The notes beneath the pieces are model-generated. The model ran no database searches. It was not told where the DNA came from and saw only the letters and a list, made by a program, of their open reading frames with translations. A stretch of DNA of 18,182 nucleotides from Aurantimonadaceae bacterium. Lineage in GTDB: Bacteria; Pseudomonadota; Alphaproteobacteria; Rhizobiales; Rhizobiaceae. Below are positions 7,602-14,853 of the stretch, piece by piece; within the stretch, counting starts at the first letter, position 1, and every line of letters starts with the position of its first letter. The stretch covers positions 1-18,182 of the forward strand of contig QIIJ01000133.1 in NCBI GenBank assembly GCA_003232595.1, written 5' to 3'. A program made the position numbers and the translations under genes.

Positions 7602-10505
7602 CTACTGCTTCACAACGGCATAATCCTGCACCAGCGCCTGAAATGCTGTGCTTTCCTGCATTGGCTGGCCGAAGATATAACCTTGCGCATATTCGCAGCC
7701 AAGCTGATAGAGGTCGAGCACATCTGTCTCGGTCTCTGCACCTTCTGCGACCACATGCAGGCCAAGATCATGTGCCATGGCGATAATTGAACGCAATATT
7801 ACCGGCCGTCCTGCATGGGGTGAGGGCTGGACAAATGACTTGTCGATCTTGAGTGTATCGAAGGGGAATTTCATCAGGTAGGAAAGCGATGAATAGCCGG
7901 TGCCAAAGTCATCTAGTGACAGGCCAACCCCGAGCAGTTTTATCCGCCGCAACATCTTGGTCATTGCTTCGGGGTTTTCCATAACCAGAGATTCAGTCAG
8001 TTCGAGCTTGAGTGTTCCGGGTAACAATTGAAACTTACTGACCACCATTTTTACATCATTGATTAAATCATGGCGCAACAATTGCCGACTTGAAACATTA
8101 ACACTGATGAAGACCGGAGCATCGCCAAGCCGCTGTTGCCATTCCGCCAGCGTCTTGGCCGCCGTATTCAACACATGCAGGCCAAGCGGAATTATCAGCC
8201 CGGTGCGTTCGGCGATGGGAATAAATTCGATCGGTGAAATAAGCCCGCGTTTTGGGTGCTCCCACCGGATCAGTGCTTCAAACCCTGCAATGGTTTTGGT
8301 CTCAAGTGCCATTACCGGCTGATAGACAATCGTGATTTCATTGCGATCAAGAGCCCTGCGCAAATCCGCCTCAAGATGCACAAGTCCGCTATGGTCGGAG
8401 CGAAAGGCCGGGCGAAATGGCTCAATGCGGTCGCCGCCATATCGTTTTGCCTGGAACTTGGCAATTTCTGCATCCGCCATCATGTCTTTCGCCCTGGTCT
8501 GTTCCCTCGACCAGCTGACGATACCGATTGATGCGGTTAACAATATTTCCTGATCTGAAAAACTGATCGGATTTTTGAGCGCCTGTTGAACACTTTCTGC
8601 AAAGACAGCAATTTCATCGGGTTCGGTTTCCGAAACCAGCATTAGCGCAAACTGATCGGCACTCAGTCGAGACAGGCTGTCCATTGGCTTAAGAACATTG
8701 GACAACCGCCTGGCAACAGTCAAAAGAATTGAATCGCCCACCGGCAGGCCGAATTGTTCATTGATCTTGGAAAATCCGTCAATATCGATGATTAAAACCG
8801 AAGGCCGCATCCGGTCATCATTTTCGGCCAGCCTCATCATGTTTTTTAACCGGTCGATGAACAAAGGACGGTTTGGCAGGCCGGTAAGATTATCGCGCAC
8901 TGCATCGTGAAGTAAACGTTCCTCTGCATTTTTGCTGTCGGTTACATCCGACAAGGTCCCAACACATCGAAGAACTTCGCCATCCGAACCCAGAACCGGT
9001 CGCGCTTTAAGCGAAAACCAGTGATAGTGATTGTCATGTCCGTGGAGCCTGAAATCCTGAGCAATCTGGCCACGCCGGTGCTCAATAACCACATCAAGCG
9101 TTGTTTTGAACCGGTCACGGTCTTCCGGGTGTAACAGGGCCAGCCAGTTTCGTGCCGGGCCGTTGAGTTCAGAATTTGAAACACCAAGCAGGGCAGCAGC
9201 CTCCGGGCCGGCATAGATATAGTCCCGGTCAACGTTCCAGTCGAAAACAATATCACCGGCACCCGTAAGTGCAAGCGCCTGCCGCTCCACATCGCTCACC
9301 AGTCCCTGGGCCAGAGAACCGCCGGCAAATGCGTGCTGCATAATTGTAAATGAAATCAGCAGAACAATAAGCACCAGCCCGCCGCCAAGTGCTGGCTGAA
9401 TAATATCGTTTTCCAGTTGTCCAGATACAGTCAGCCAGCCGCCAAACAGCCATGGCAGGATCAGCAGCCATGTGGGGATCAGCAGGATTGCCCGGTCGAA
9501 GCGTTTGAAACTCAGATAGAGGATCAGCAGGAAGCCGGTCACCGCAGTAATACTGAATGAAATCCGGGCAATGCCTGATGCAATCGGCGGATCAGAAACG
9601 GCAACACCAAACAGTACAATCAACCCCAGCAGCCAGATTAAAACGATATAGTTGAACTGGCTGTGCCAGCGGTTCAAATGCAGATAGGCATATAGAAAGA
9701 CAACAAAACTGGCTGCCAGAAACACCTCGGATCCCGCCCGCCAGGCCTGAATACTGCCAGGCGTCAGGGAGATAATCTTGTTGAGGAAACCAAAATCAAC
9801 ACAGATATAGGCAAGTACCGCCCAGGCCAGCGCAGCAGTTGCCGGGAACATTGCCGAGCCTTTGACCACAAACAGGATTGTTAAAAACACCGCCAGTAGC
9901 CCGGATATCCCAAGCACAATCCCACGATAAAGGGTGTAGCTGTTTTCTGTGTCCTTGAATGCAGTCGGTTCCCACAGGGTCAGTTGCGGCAGTCTTGCGG
10001 TGTTGAGTTCAGCGGCAAATGTGATGATGGCACCCGGATCAAGCGTCAACAAAAATATGTCGGCCTCGTCGCTCGGCTGCCGGTCGAGGGCAAACCCTTC
10101 GCTTGGTGTAATTGATGCAATACGCAATGACCCCAGATCAGGCCACAAGAACCCTGAATTGGACAATCTGAAATGACGCGCCACAATCAGGCGTTCAAGT
10201 TGCTCGTCTGAAGTATTGGCAAGTGAAAATACCGCCCAACTCTGATTGGGGTTGTTGTTTTTTGCGCGTACCTCAATGCGGCGCACAATCCCGTCAGCGC
10301 CCGCAACAGTCGAAACCTGAAGCCGTGGTCCGACATTTAGATAAAGCTCCACCGTGCTGGTTAAATCGACAGCAACAGTATCCCTTGAAATTTCAACCGG
10401 CTCAAGTGCAAGTGCGTAACGTGGTCCCGACAGCAGCACAACTGCCAGGAACACGGGCAACAGGACCAAGAATGAAATATACTTGGCATAATTTTCCTTG
10501 GGCAT
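7602..10505 (-). CDS. Membrane sensor with PAS, degenerate GGDEF and intact EAL domains
   Basis: A 967-residue inner-membrane protein. An N-terminal hydrophobic segment (about 11-35) is followed by a periplasmic domain (about 36-190), a block of about seven helices (about 193-390) resembling 7TMR-DISM, a PAS/PAC domain (about 417-525), GGDEF (about 535-695) and EAL (about 712-960). The GGDEF signature is replaced by SADQF (615-619), so cyclase activity is unlikely. The EAL domain keeps EALIRWEHP, the Asn of SVNVSS, LELTES, DDFGTGYSS, KIDKSF and AEGAETE, so cyclic-di-GMP phosphodiesterase activity is likely. ATG 10505 is preferred; TTG 10514 is in frame and neither has a strong ribosome-binding site. 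It follows the GNAT gene by about 130 bases and probably has its own promoter. Confidence 0.92.
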   Translation of the reverse strand: MPKENYAKYISFLVLLPVFLAVVLLSGPRYALALEPVEISRDTVAVDLTSTVELYLNVGPRLQVSTVAGADGIVRRIEVRAKNNNPNQSWAVFSLANTSDEQLERLIVARHFRLSNSGFLWPDLGSLRIASITPSEGFALDRQPSDEADIFLLTLDPGAIITFAAELNTARLPQLTLWEPTAFKDTENSYTLYRGIVLGISGLLAVFLTILFVVKGSAMFPATAALAWAVLAYICVDFGFLNKIISLTPGSIQAWRAGSEVFLAASFVVFLYAYLHLNRWHSQFNYIVLIWLLGLIVLFGVAVSDPPIASGIARISFSITAVTGFLLILYLSFKRFDRAILLIPTWLLILPWLFGGWLTVSGQLENDIIQPALGGGLVLIVLLISFTIMQHAFAGGSLAQGLVSDVERQALALTGAGDIVFDWNVDRDYIYAGPEAAALLGVSNSELNGPARNWLALLHPEDRDRFKTTLDVVIEHRRGQIAQDFRLHGHDNHYHWFSLKARPVLGSDGEVLRCVGTLSDVTDSKNAEERLLHDAVRDNLTGLPNRPLFIDRLKNMMRLAENDDRMRPSVLIIDIDGFSKINEQFGLPVGDSILLTVARRLSNVLKPMDSLSRLSADQFALMLVSETEPDEIAVFAESVQQALKNPISFSDQEILLTASIGIVSWSREQTRAKDMMADAEIAKFQAKRYGGDRIEPFRPAFRSDHSGLVHLEADLRRALDRNEITIVYQPVMALETKTIAGFEALIRWEHPKRGLISPIEFIPIAERTGLIIPLGLHVLNTAAKTLAEWQQRLGDAPVFISVNVSSRQLLRHDLINDVKMVVSKFQLLPGTLKLELTESLVMENPEAMTKMLRRIKLLGVGLSLDDFGTGYSSLSYLMKFPFDTLKIDKSFVQPSPHAGRPVILRSIIAMAHDLGLHVVAEGAETETDVLDLYQLGCEYAQGYIFGQPMQESTAFQALVQDYAVVKQ

Positions 10506-10633
10506 CAGTTGCAAGTCAGGGTTCTTTTCATACGCATGTCAAAATCTGTTTCAATCCATATTCATTGTTGCGGTTTAACACAAGATTGCGGGACGGGAGC
10601 ACACAACAGATTGTGCTTGAAAACCGGGTAATT

Positions 10634-11221
10634 TCATGGTCTCGGGTCTTCAGTCAACAGGGAATACAAATGGTGGTCTTGCCATTTTCCATTGATCTTT
10701 AAATATTTTCTGACCTTGCCTTCAAATGAGAAGCCGCATTTTTCAAGCAGATTGATGGACGGCCTGTTGGTCGCAATGGCGGCAGCTTCAAGCCGGTGTA
10801 GTTTCAACCGGTCAAAGACGTACGGGACAATCAGTCCGACAGCCTGTTTCATGATGCCCTGCCCTGCATGTTCTTTCCCCATCCAATATCCCAAAGTGCA
10901 GGATTGTGAAACACCGCGTTTAATATTGGCCAGTGTCAAACCGCCTGCGAGCACCGCGCCCTCGTCTACAAAAATGTAAAAACTGACTGCTTTTCCGCTT
11001 TTCAGCTCGGCCTGATATCGCTTCAAACGTTGGCGAAATGAAGATCGTTTATGATCGGCTGTGTTCCAAATCGGTTCCCAGGGTTGTAAAAAGCCGCGGC
11101 TGGCCTCGCGCAGAGATACCCATTGATCAAAATCCCCCAACTGCGGCAAGCGCAGAACCAGATTGGGCCCGACAATTTCTCCCGGATCATCATAGGCTGG
11201 TTGAAATTTGAGTAACCGCAT
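10634..11221 (-). CDS. GNAT family N-acetyltransferase, RimJ/RimI-like
   Basis: A 195-residue acetyl-CoA-dependent acyltransferase. The acetyl-CoA-binding motif A is recognisable in LGYWMGKEHAGQGIMKQA, followed by RLEAAAIATNRPSINLLEKCGF, characteristic of the RimJ/RimL ribosomal-protein N-acetyltransferase branch. The substrate cannot be told from sequence; an N-terminal alpha-amino group of a ribosomal protein is the family default. ATG 11221 and GTG 11224 are adjacent in-frame starts with AGGGG upstream. It begins 23 bases after the M16 protease stop, so it is probably the third gene of a thrC-protease-GNAT operon. Confidence 0.88.
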   Translation of the reverse strand: MRLLKFQPAYDDPGEIVGPNLVLRLPQLGDFDQWVSLREASRGFLQPWEPIWNTADHKRSSFRQRLKRYQAELKSGKAVSFYIFVDEGAVLAGGLTLANIKRGVSQSCTLGYWMGKEHAGQGIMKQAVGLIVPYVFDRLKLHRLEAAAIATNRPSINLLEKCGFSFEGKVRKYLKINGKWQDHHLYSLLTEDPRP

Positions 11222-11244
11222 CACGGTGGCCCCTGTTGATACCC

Positions 11245-12528
11245 CTATTGTGCGGCAATTTTCGCATTGCTTCCAAGCCGCTCGGCAATTTCCATCTGGC
11301 TCATCATATTATTGACAGGACCAATTGCCGCAACTGTCGGATTGGACTCTGAAATCAGCCTGCCTGCAAGTTCTGCAAGGCGGGCCGGTGTTATGGCATT
11401 GATCCGTTCGAGCAGTTCCTTGTTGGAAATGGGGCGGCCAAACAGCAATATTTGTCGCGCAATCTGTCCTGCCCGCGAGGCCGGGCTTTCAAGGCTCATC
11501 AACAGTCCGGCAGCAATTTGGGCCCGCGCCCGATCGACCTCCTTGATCTTGATGTCGCTGCCGGCCTGCTGCAACTGCTCAAGGATAACCGGTACCAGCT
11601 CGCCAAGATCAGCTTCGCCGGTCGCCGCATGAATGCCAAAGATTCCGCTGTCGGAAAAACCCCAGTGGAACGCACTGATTGAATAACAAAGCCCGCGCTT
11701 TTCACGAACTTCCTGGAACAATCTGGACGACATGCCACCGCCAAGCACCGTTGCCAGCAGTTGCGAGGCATAGTAATCGCGGACGTGATAGGCGCGGCCC
11801 TCAAAACCGATCAGAATTTGCGCTTCCATCAAATCGCGGGTGGCGAGATACTCGCCGCCGGAATAGGTGGCTTTTTTGTGTTCAGGCACCTTGCGGTCTG
11901 AAAATGCTGAAAACCGGTCTTCACACAATTTGACGATTTTATCGTGATCGACATTGCCGGCAGCCGACAAAACCATATTCGGGGCCTGATAGTGGTTGGC
12001 AAGGTAGGTTTTAAGATGATCGGCAGAAAAGCCTGCAACCGTGTCGGGCGTGCCCAGGATGGAACGGCCAATGGCCTGGTCATGATAGGCCGTTTCCTGA
12101 AATCGGTCAAAAACCAGATCTTCCGGGGAATCGAGCGTTGCGCCGATTTCCTGAAGGATGACATGCTGTTCGCGTTTGAGTTCGGCCTCTTCAAACACCG
12201 AATTTGTCAGGATATCCGACAATATATCAATCGCCAGCGGCACATCATCTTTCAGTACACGGGCATAAAATGCGGTGGTTTCAATGCTGGTTGCCGCATT
12301 GACATCACCGCCGACGCATTCAATTTCCTCGGCTATCTGACGTGCGGTACGGCTGGTTGTGCCCTTGAATGCCATATGTTCCAGAAAATGCGCAACCCCG
12401 TGCTCCTTGTCGGTCTCGTTGCGGGCACCGGCCTTGATCCAGACACCAAGTGCTGCACTTTCAAGATGCGGCATAGCCTCGGTAACAATCCGCATTCCGT
12501 TGGACAACACTGATACCTCGACCGACAT
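11245..12528 (-). CDS. M16 family zinc peptidase (mitochondrial processing peptidase beta-like)
   Basis: A 427-residue zinc metalloprotease. The inverted zinc-binding motif HFLEH is at residues 47-51 (zinc ligands H47 and H51, catalytic E50) and the third ligand is E127, exactly 76 residues later as in active M16 enzymes. The second half holds the substrate-binding RGLCYSI motif, so both lobes are present. There is no signal peptide, so it is probably cytoplasmic. Bacterial relatives resemble the beta subunit of mitochondrial processing peptidase; the substrate is unknown. AAGGTG lies eight bases before the ATG. It begins 36 bases after the thrC stop on the same strand. The thrC-M16 pairing is common in alphaproteobacteria. 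Confidence 0.94.
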   Translation of the reverse strand: MSVEVSVLSNGMRIVTEAMPHLESAALGVWIKAGARNETDKEHGVAHFLEHMAFKGTTSRTARQIAEEIECVGGDVNAATSIETTAFYARVLKDDVPLAIDILSDILTNSVFEEAELKREQHVILQEIGATLDSPEDLVFDRFQETAYHDQAIGRSILGTPDTVAGFSADHLKTYLANHYQAPNMVLSAAGNVDHDKIVKLCEDRFSAFSDRKVPEHKKATYSGGEYLATRDLMEAQILIGFEGRAYHVRDYYASQLLATVLGGGMSSRLFQEVREKRGLCYSISAFHWGFSDSGIFGIHAATGEADLGELVPVILEQLQQAGSDIKIKEVDRARAQIAAGLLMSLESPASRAGQIARQILLFGRPISNKELLERINAITPARLAELAGRLISESNPTVAAIGPVNNMMSQMEIAERLGSNAKIAAQ

Positions 12529-12564
12529 TTACTCAACACCTTTGCCCCAGGGGCAGTTATTTAT

Positions 12565-13950
12565 CTACGTGATTGCCCTTGAACGGGCTTCGATAAGGTT
12601 TTCAACAACATCAAGAGAGTTGTCAACAATTTCAAATTTTTCCTCGCGGCTCATCAGATTGCCCTGCCACAGTGGCAATGGAGCGACAATACCCAAGGCA
12701 TCTTTTACCGCATCAGGGAATTTAGCCGGATGGGCAGTGGAAAGCGTGATCATTGGCGACGATGTTTTTTCGCGGCTGCGTGCAACCGAAAGGGCGACAG
12801 CAGTATGGGGATCAAGCAGATATCCGGCCTTATTCCAGGTTGATTTGATGGTCGCCCGGCATTGATCTTCATTGCATCGTCCGGCTGAAAAACTATCTCG
12901 AATTTTGCTCAGGGCATTGTCTGGAATTGTAAATGCACCAGATTGTGCAAGGCCGTCCATGCTGCGTCTGACTGTATCTGCATCGCGATCACCTGCCTCA
13001 AACAACAGCCGTTCGAAATTCGATGACACCTGAATATCCATGCTGGGTGATGTGGTGGGCGAAACGCCGGTCACATTATAGTGTCCTGTTTCAATGGCCC
13101 GGGCAAGAATATCATTGCAGTTGGTGGCAATCACCAGATCATCAACCGGCAATCCCATATTCCGCGCACAGAAACCGGCAAATATATCGCCAAAATTGCC
13201 GGTTGGTACCGTAAACGTCACTTTCCTGTCCGGCGAACCAAGCGCGCTGGCAGCCACAAAATAATAGACAATTTGAGCCATGATCCGGCCCCAGTTGATC
13301 GAATTCACACCGGTAAGCGCCATGCGGTCGCGAAACTTGTGGTCGTTGAACATCGCCTTGACCAACGCCTGACAATCATCAAAATTTCCGCGCACAGCAA
13401 TTGCATGGACATTGTCATCGCCCACTGTCGTCATCTGTCTTTGTTGCACCGCAGAGACCCTGCCTTCAGGAAACAGAATGAAAATATCGACATTATGCCG
13501 ACCCCGGAATGCTTCGATTGCCGCCCCGCCCGTATCGCCGGAGGTAGCGCCAACGATCGTTGCCCGCTCTCCTCGTTCCTCAAGCACATGATCGACCATC
13601 CTGCCAAGCAACTGCATGGCGACATCCTTAAACGCCATGGTAGGCCCATGGAACAATTCCAGTATCCATTCATTCGACCCGGTCTGAACCGCCGGATGGT
13701 GAAATGTTGCATAGGCCTCATCAATCATTTTGTGGAATGCGGCACTGTCGATTTCACCGGCAACAAAGGGGGCAAGGACGGTTTTTGCAATATCTGTGTA
13801 GGCCAGACCGGCCATGGACCGAATGATAGATCTATCAATTTTAGGCCAGATTTCCGGCACATAAAGCCCGCCGTCGCGCGCAAGACCCGCAAGCATGGCA
13901 TCACGAAAGCCCAATTTTGGCGCCTGGCCACGGGTGCTGACAAATTTCAT
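12565..13950 (-). CDS. thrC: Threonine synthase
   Basis: A 461-residue PLP enzyme that converts O-phosphohomoserine to threonine. ATG 13950 gives MKFVSTRGQAP, the standard N-terminus; the frame stays open upstream to GTG 14004, but that 18-residue extension has no family support and would place part of the structured leader inside coding sequence. The PLP lysine is K108 in FHGPTMAFKDVAMQLLG, and the ATSGDTGGAAIEAF and TGNFGDIFAGFCA motifs are intact. Length is normal for the long (fungal/proteobacterial) class. It leads a - strand unit with the M16 protease and GNAT genes. A nested inverted-repeat structure lies 31 bases upstream of the start and may control it. Confidence 0.95.
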   Translation of the reverse strand: MKFVSTRGQAPKLGFRDAMLAGLARDGGLYVPEIWPKIDRSIIRSMAGLAYTDIAKTVLAPFVAGEIDSAAFHKMIDEAYATFHHPAVQTGSNEWILELFHGPTMAFKDVAMQLLGRMVDHVLEERGERATIVGATSGDTGGAAIEAFRGRHNVDIFILFPEGRVSAVQQRQMTTVGDDNVHAIAVRGNFDDCQALVKAMFNDHKFRDRMALTGVNSINWGRIMAQIVYYFVAASALGSPDRKVTFTVPTGNFGDIFAGFCARNMGLPVDDLVIATNCNDILARAIETGHYNVTGVSPTTSPSMDIQVSSNFERLLFEAGDRDADTVRRSMDGLAQSGAFTIPDNALSKIRDSFSAGRCNEDQCRATIKSTWNKAGYLLDPHTAVALSVARSREKTSSPMITLSTAHPAKFPDAVKDALGIVAPLPLWQGNLMSREEKFEIVDNSLDVVENLIEARSRAIT

Positions 13951-13981
13951 CTGTTTTCTCGGAGCCGGGAAAATTGGTGAA

Positions 13982-14037
13982 GAATTTGCGGAACCTACTC
14001 TCACTTGCCGGTATGGGCAAGGACCAGCCGCAAATTC
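13982..14037 (-). promoter_or_regulatory. Structured thrC leader with nested hairpins and a loop E-like internal loop
   Basis: In the thrC direction, GAATTTGCGG (14037-14028) pairs perfectly with CCGCAAATTC (13991-13982). Inside it, CTTGCC (14021-14016) pairs with GGCAAG (14009-14004) around a six-base loop. The internal loop between the stems has CTGGTC on one side and TGAGAGTAGGTT on the other. The GAGAGUAG strand is identical to the loop E strand of bacterial 5S rRNA, and UGGU on the other side matches part of its partner. The structure ends 31 bases before the thrC ATG, so it fits a 5' untranslated regulatory RNA. No known riboswitch family was recognised. The pairing is observed; the function is inferred. 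Confidence 0.55.
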
Positions 14038-14048
14038 GCCTCATCTTG

Positions 14049-14067
14049 TTGCGATACGATCTCGCAA
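14049..14067. repeat. Inverted repeat upstream of the thrC leader stem
   Basis: TTGCGA (14049-14054) and TCGCAA (14062-14067) form a six-base inverted repeat around seven bases. In the thrC transcript its TTGCG/CGCAA arms could also pair with the arms of the 13982-14037 stem, which carry the same core. Alternative folds are therefore possible. It could equally be a DNA operator. Confidence 0.45.
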
Positions 14068-14070
14068 TCT

Positions 14071-14101
14071 TGGTTTTGGCCTGCTATAGAGGCCAAAATC
14101 A
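14071..14101. repeat. Strong hairpin between thrC and the lipoprotein gene
   Basis: TTTTGGCC (14074-14081) and GGCCAAAA (14091-14098) form a perfect eight-base inverted repeat around a nine-base loop. Read as + strand RNA the stem extends to 11 pairs (14071-14081 with 14091-14101) including one G-U. The loop contains TATAGA, which could itself be a -10 element. No T-run follows in either direction, so it is not a standard terminator. It ends 22 bases before the lipoprotein GTG. Confidence 0.5.
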
Positions 14102-14123
14102 TATCAATATTGCGGGGTAAATT

Positions 14124-14723
14124 GTGGCTGCTTATTCAAATTCAACGATATTCAATGGATTTGCCATTGGCGCACTGCTGTTCCTTGCCGGGTGTACCAC
14201 ATCCGGTGAAAACGGCGTGCTGAGCAGTGCGGTGCAGCCAGCAGACCAAAACAACCCGGAAAATCCGACCCAGCGCACGGCGCTCGCCAATACCCGCAAT
14301 GAGCTGACAGATTATTGCCCGCGTACGGTATTACGCGAAGGAACGGGTTCCTATCGTTTGTACAAAAAACGCGCCAGCCGCGAGACTACCGAAGGCCTGC
14401 GTTACCAGGCGACAATTCTGAAAGTTGCCCGTGACTGCCAGTATGAGCAGGGGCAATTGAACATGCAGATTGGTGTTTCAGGCCGGGTTATCAACGGGCC
14501 TTCTGGTGAATCCGGCTCATTTAAAATGCCGCTCCGTGTGGCTGTAAGGGTCGGCGAGGAATTGGTCTATTCAAAACTGCACCAGCTCGATGGAAACATT
14601 CCATCCGGCACCAACAACAACTCTTTTACATTTGTTGACAATCAGGTTTCGATCCCGGCACCCACTTCCAGGAATGTAAGAATATTTGTCGGTTTCGACG
14701 AAGGCCCCTATAAAACGCCTTAG
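14124..14723 (+). CDS. Predicted lipoprotein of unknown function
   Basis: A 199-residue protein with a lipoprotein signal: a hydrophobic stretch at about 10-22 and the lipobox LAGC with the lipidated Cys at residue 24. A Ser/Asn/Pro/Gln-rich linker (about 26-55) leads into a compact domain with two cysteines, in DYCPRT and ARDCQYEQG, which could form a disulfide. The C-terminal half (SGRVINGPSGESG, KMPLRVAVRVGEELVYSK, VRIFVGFDEGP) looks like a beta-rich domain. I do not recognise a characterised family. The start is GTG 14124 with GGGG a few bases upstream. It is divergent from thrC and probably anchored in the cell envelope facing the periplasm. Confidence 0.8.
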   Translation: MAAYSNSTIFNGFAIGALLFLAGCTTSGENGVLSSAVQPADQNNPENPTQRTALANTRNELTDYCPRTVLREGTGSYRLYKKRASRETTEGLRYQATILKVARDCQYEQGQLNMQIGVSGRVINGPSGESGSFKMPLRVAVRVGEELVYSKLHQLDGNIPSGTNNNSFTFVDNQVSIPAPTSRNVRIFVGFDEGPYKTP

Positions 14724-14753
14724 ATTGTTTCGGGCTTTGTTGTGGCCGGTCAA

Positions 14754-14785
14754 GGCCGACAGGTTCGGCCCGGTGCCCGTGCACC
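14754..14785. repeat. Tandem GC-rich hairpins between convergent genes
   Basis: Two adjacent small inverted repeats lie after the lipoprotein stop: GGCCGA/TCGGCC (14754-14759 with 14765-14770) and GGTGC/GCACC (14772-14776 with 14781-14785). No T-run follows, so a canonical Rho-independent terminator is not supported. They may still slow transcription between the two converging genes. The rest of the 130-base gap is GC-rich and shows no ORF I would defend. Confidence 0.35.
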
Positions 14786-14853
14786 GCGCCCGCGCAGGCC
14801 TGAGCGAAGCGAAAAATAGCCGCGAGCAAATACAAATCTTAACAATACGTGCC

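Noticed and set aside
10598..10617. Hairpin AGCACA/TGTGCT between the GNAT and EAL-protein genes
   Set aside because: The stem is short and AT-containing with no T-run in the - strand direction, so a terminator call is not supported.
12543..12555. Palindrome TGCCCC-A-GGGGCA between thrC and the M16 protease gene
   Set aside because: The one-base spacer cannot form a stable RNA hairpin and no T-run follows. It is not a terminator, and operon continuity is favoured by the short spacing.
13081..13980. Long + strand ORF (299 codons) opposite thrC
   Set aside because: It lies wholly antisense to a well-conserved thrC, has no recognisable protein features, and is explained by the codon structure of the real gene.
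13951..14004. N-terminal extension of thrC from GTG 14004
   Set aside because: The 18 extra residues have no family support, MKFVSTRG at 13950 is the standard N-terminus, and the extension would overlap the structured leader.
13982..14037. 5S rRNA gene or fragment on the - strand (GAGAGUAGGU match)
   Set aside because: Only the loop E/helix IV-like part matches. The upstream sequence lacks the CCGAACUCGG-type 5S core and the outer stem is unrelated to 5S, so it is a local structural resemblance.
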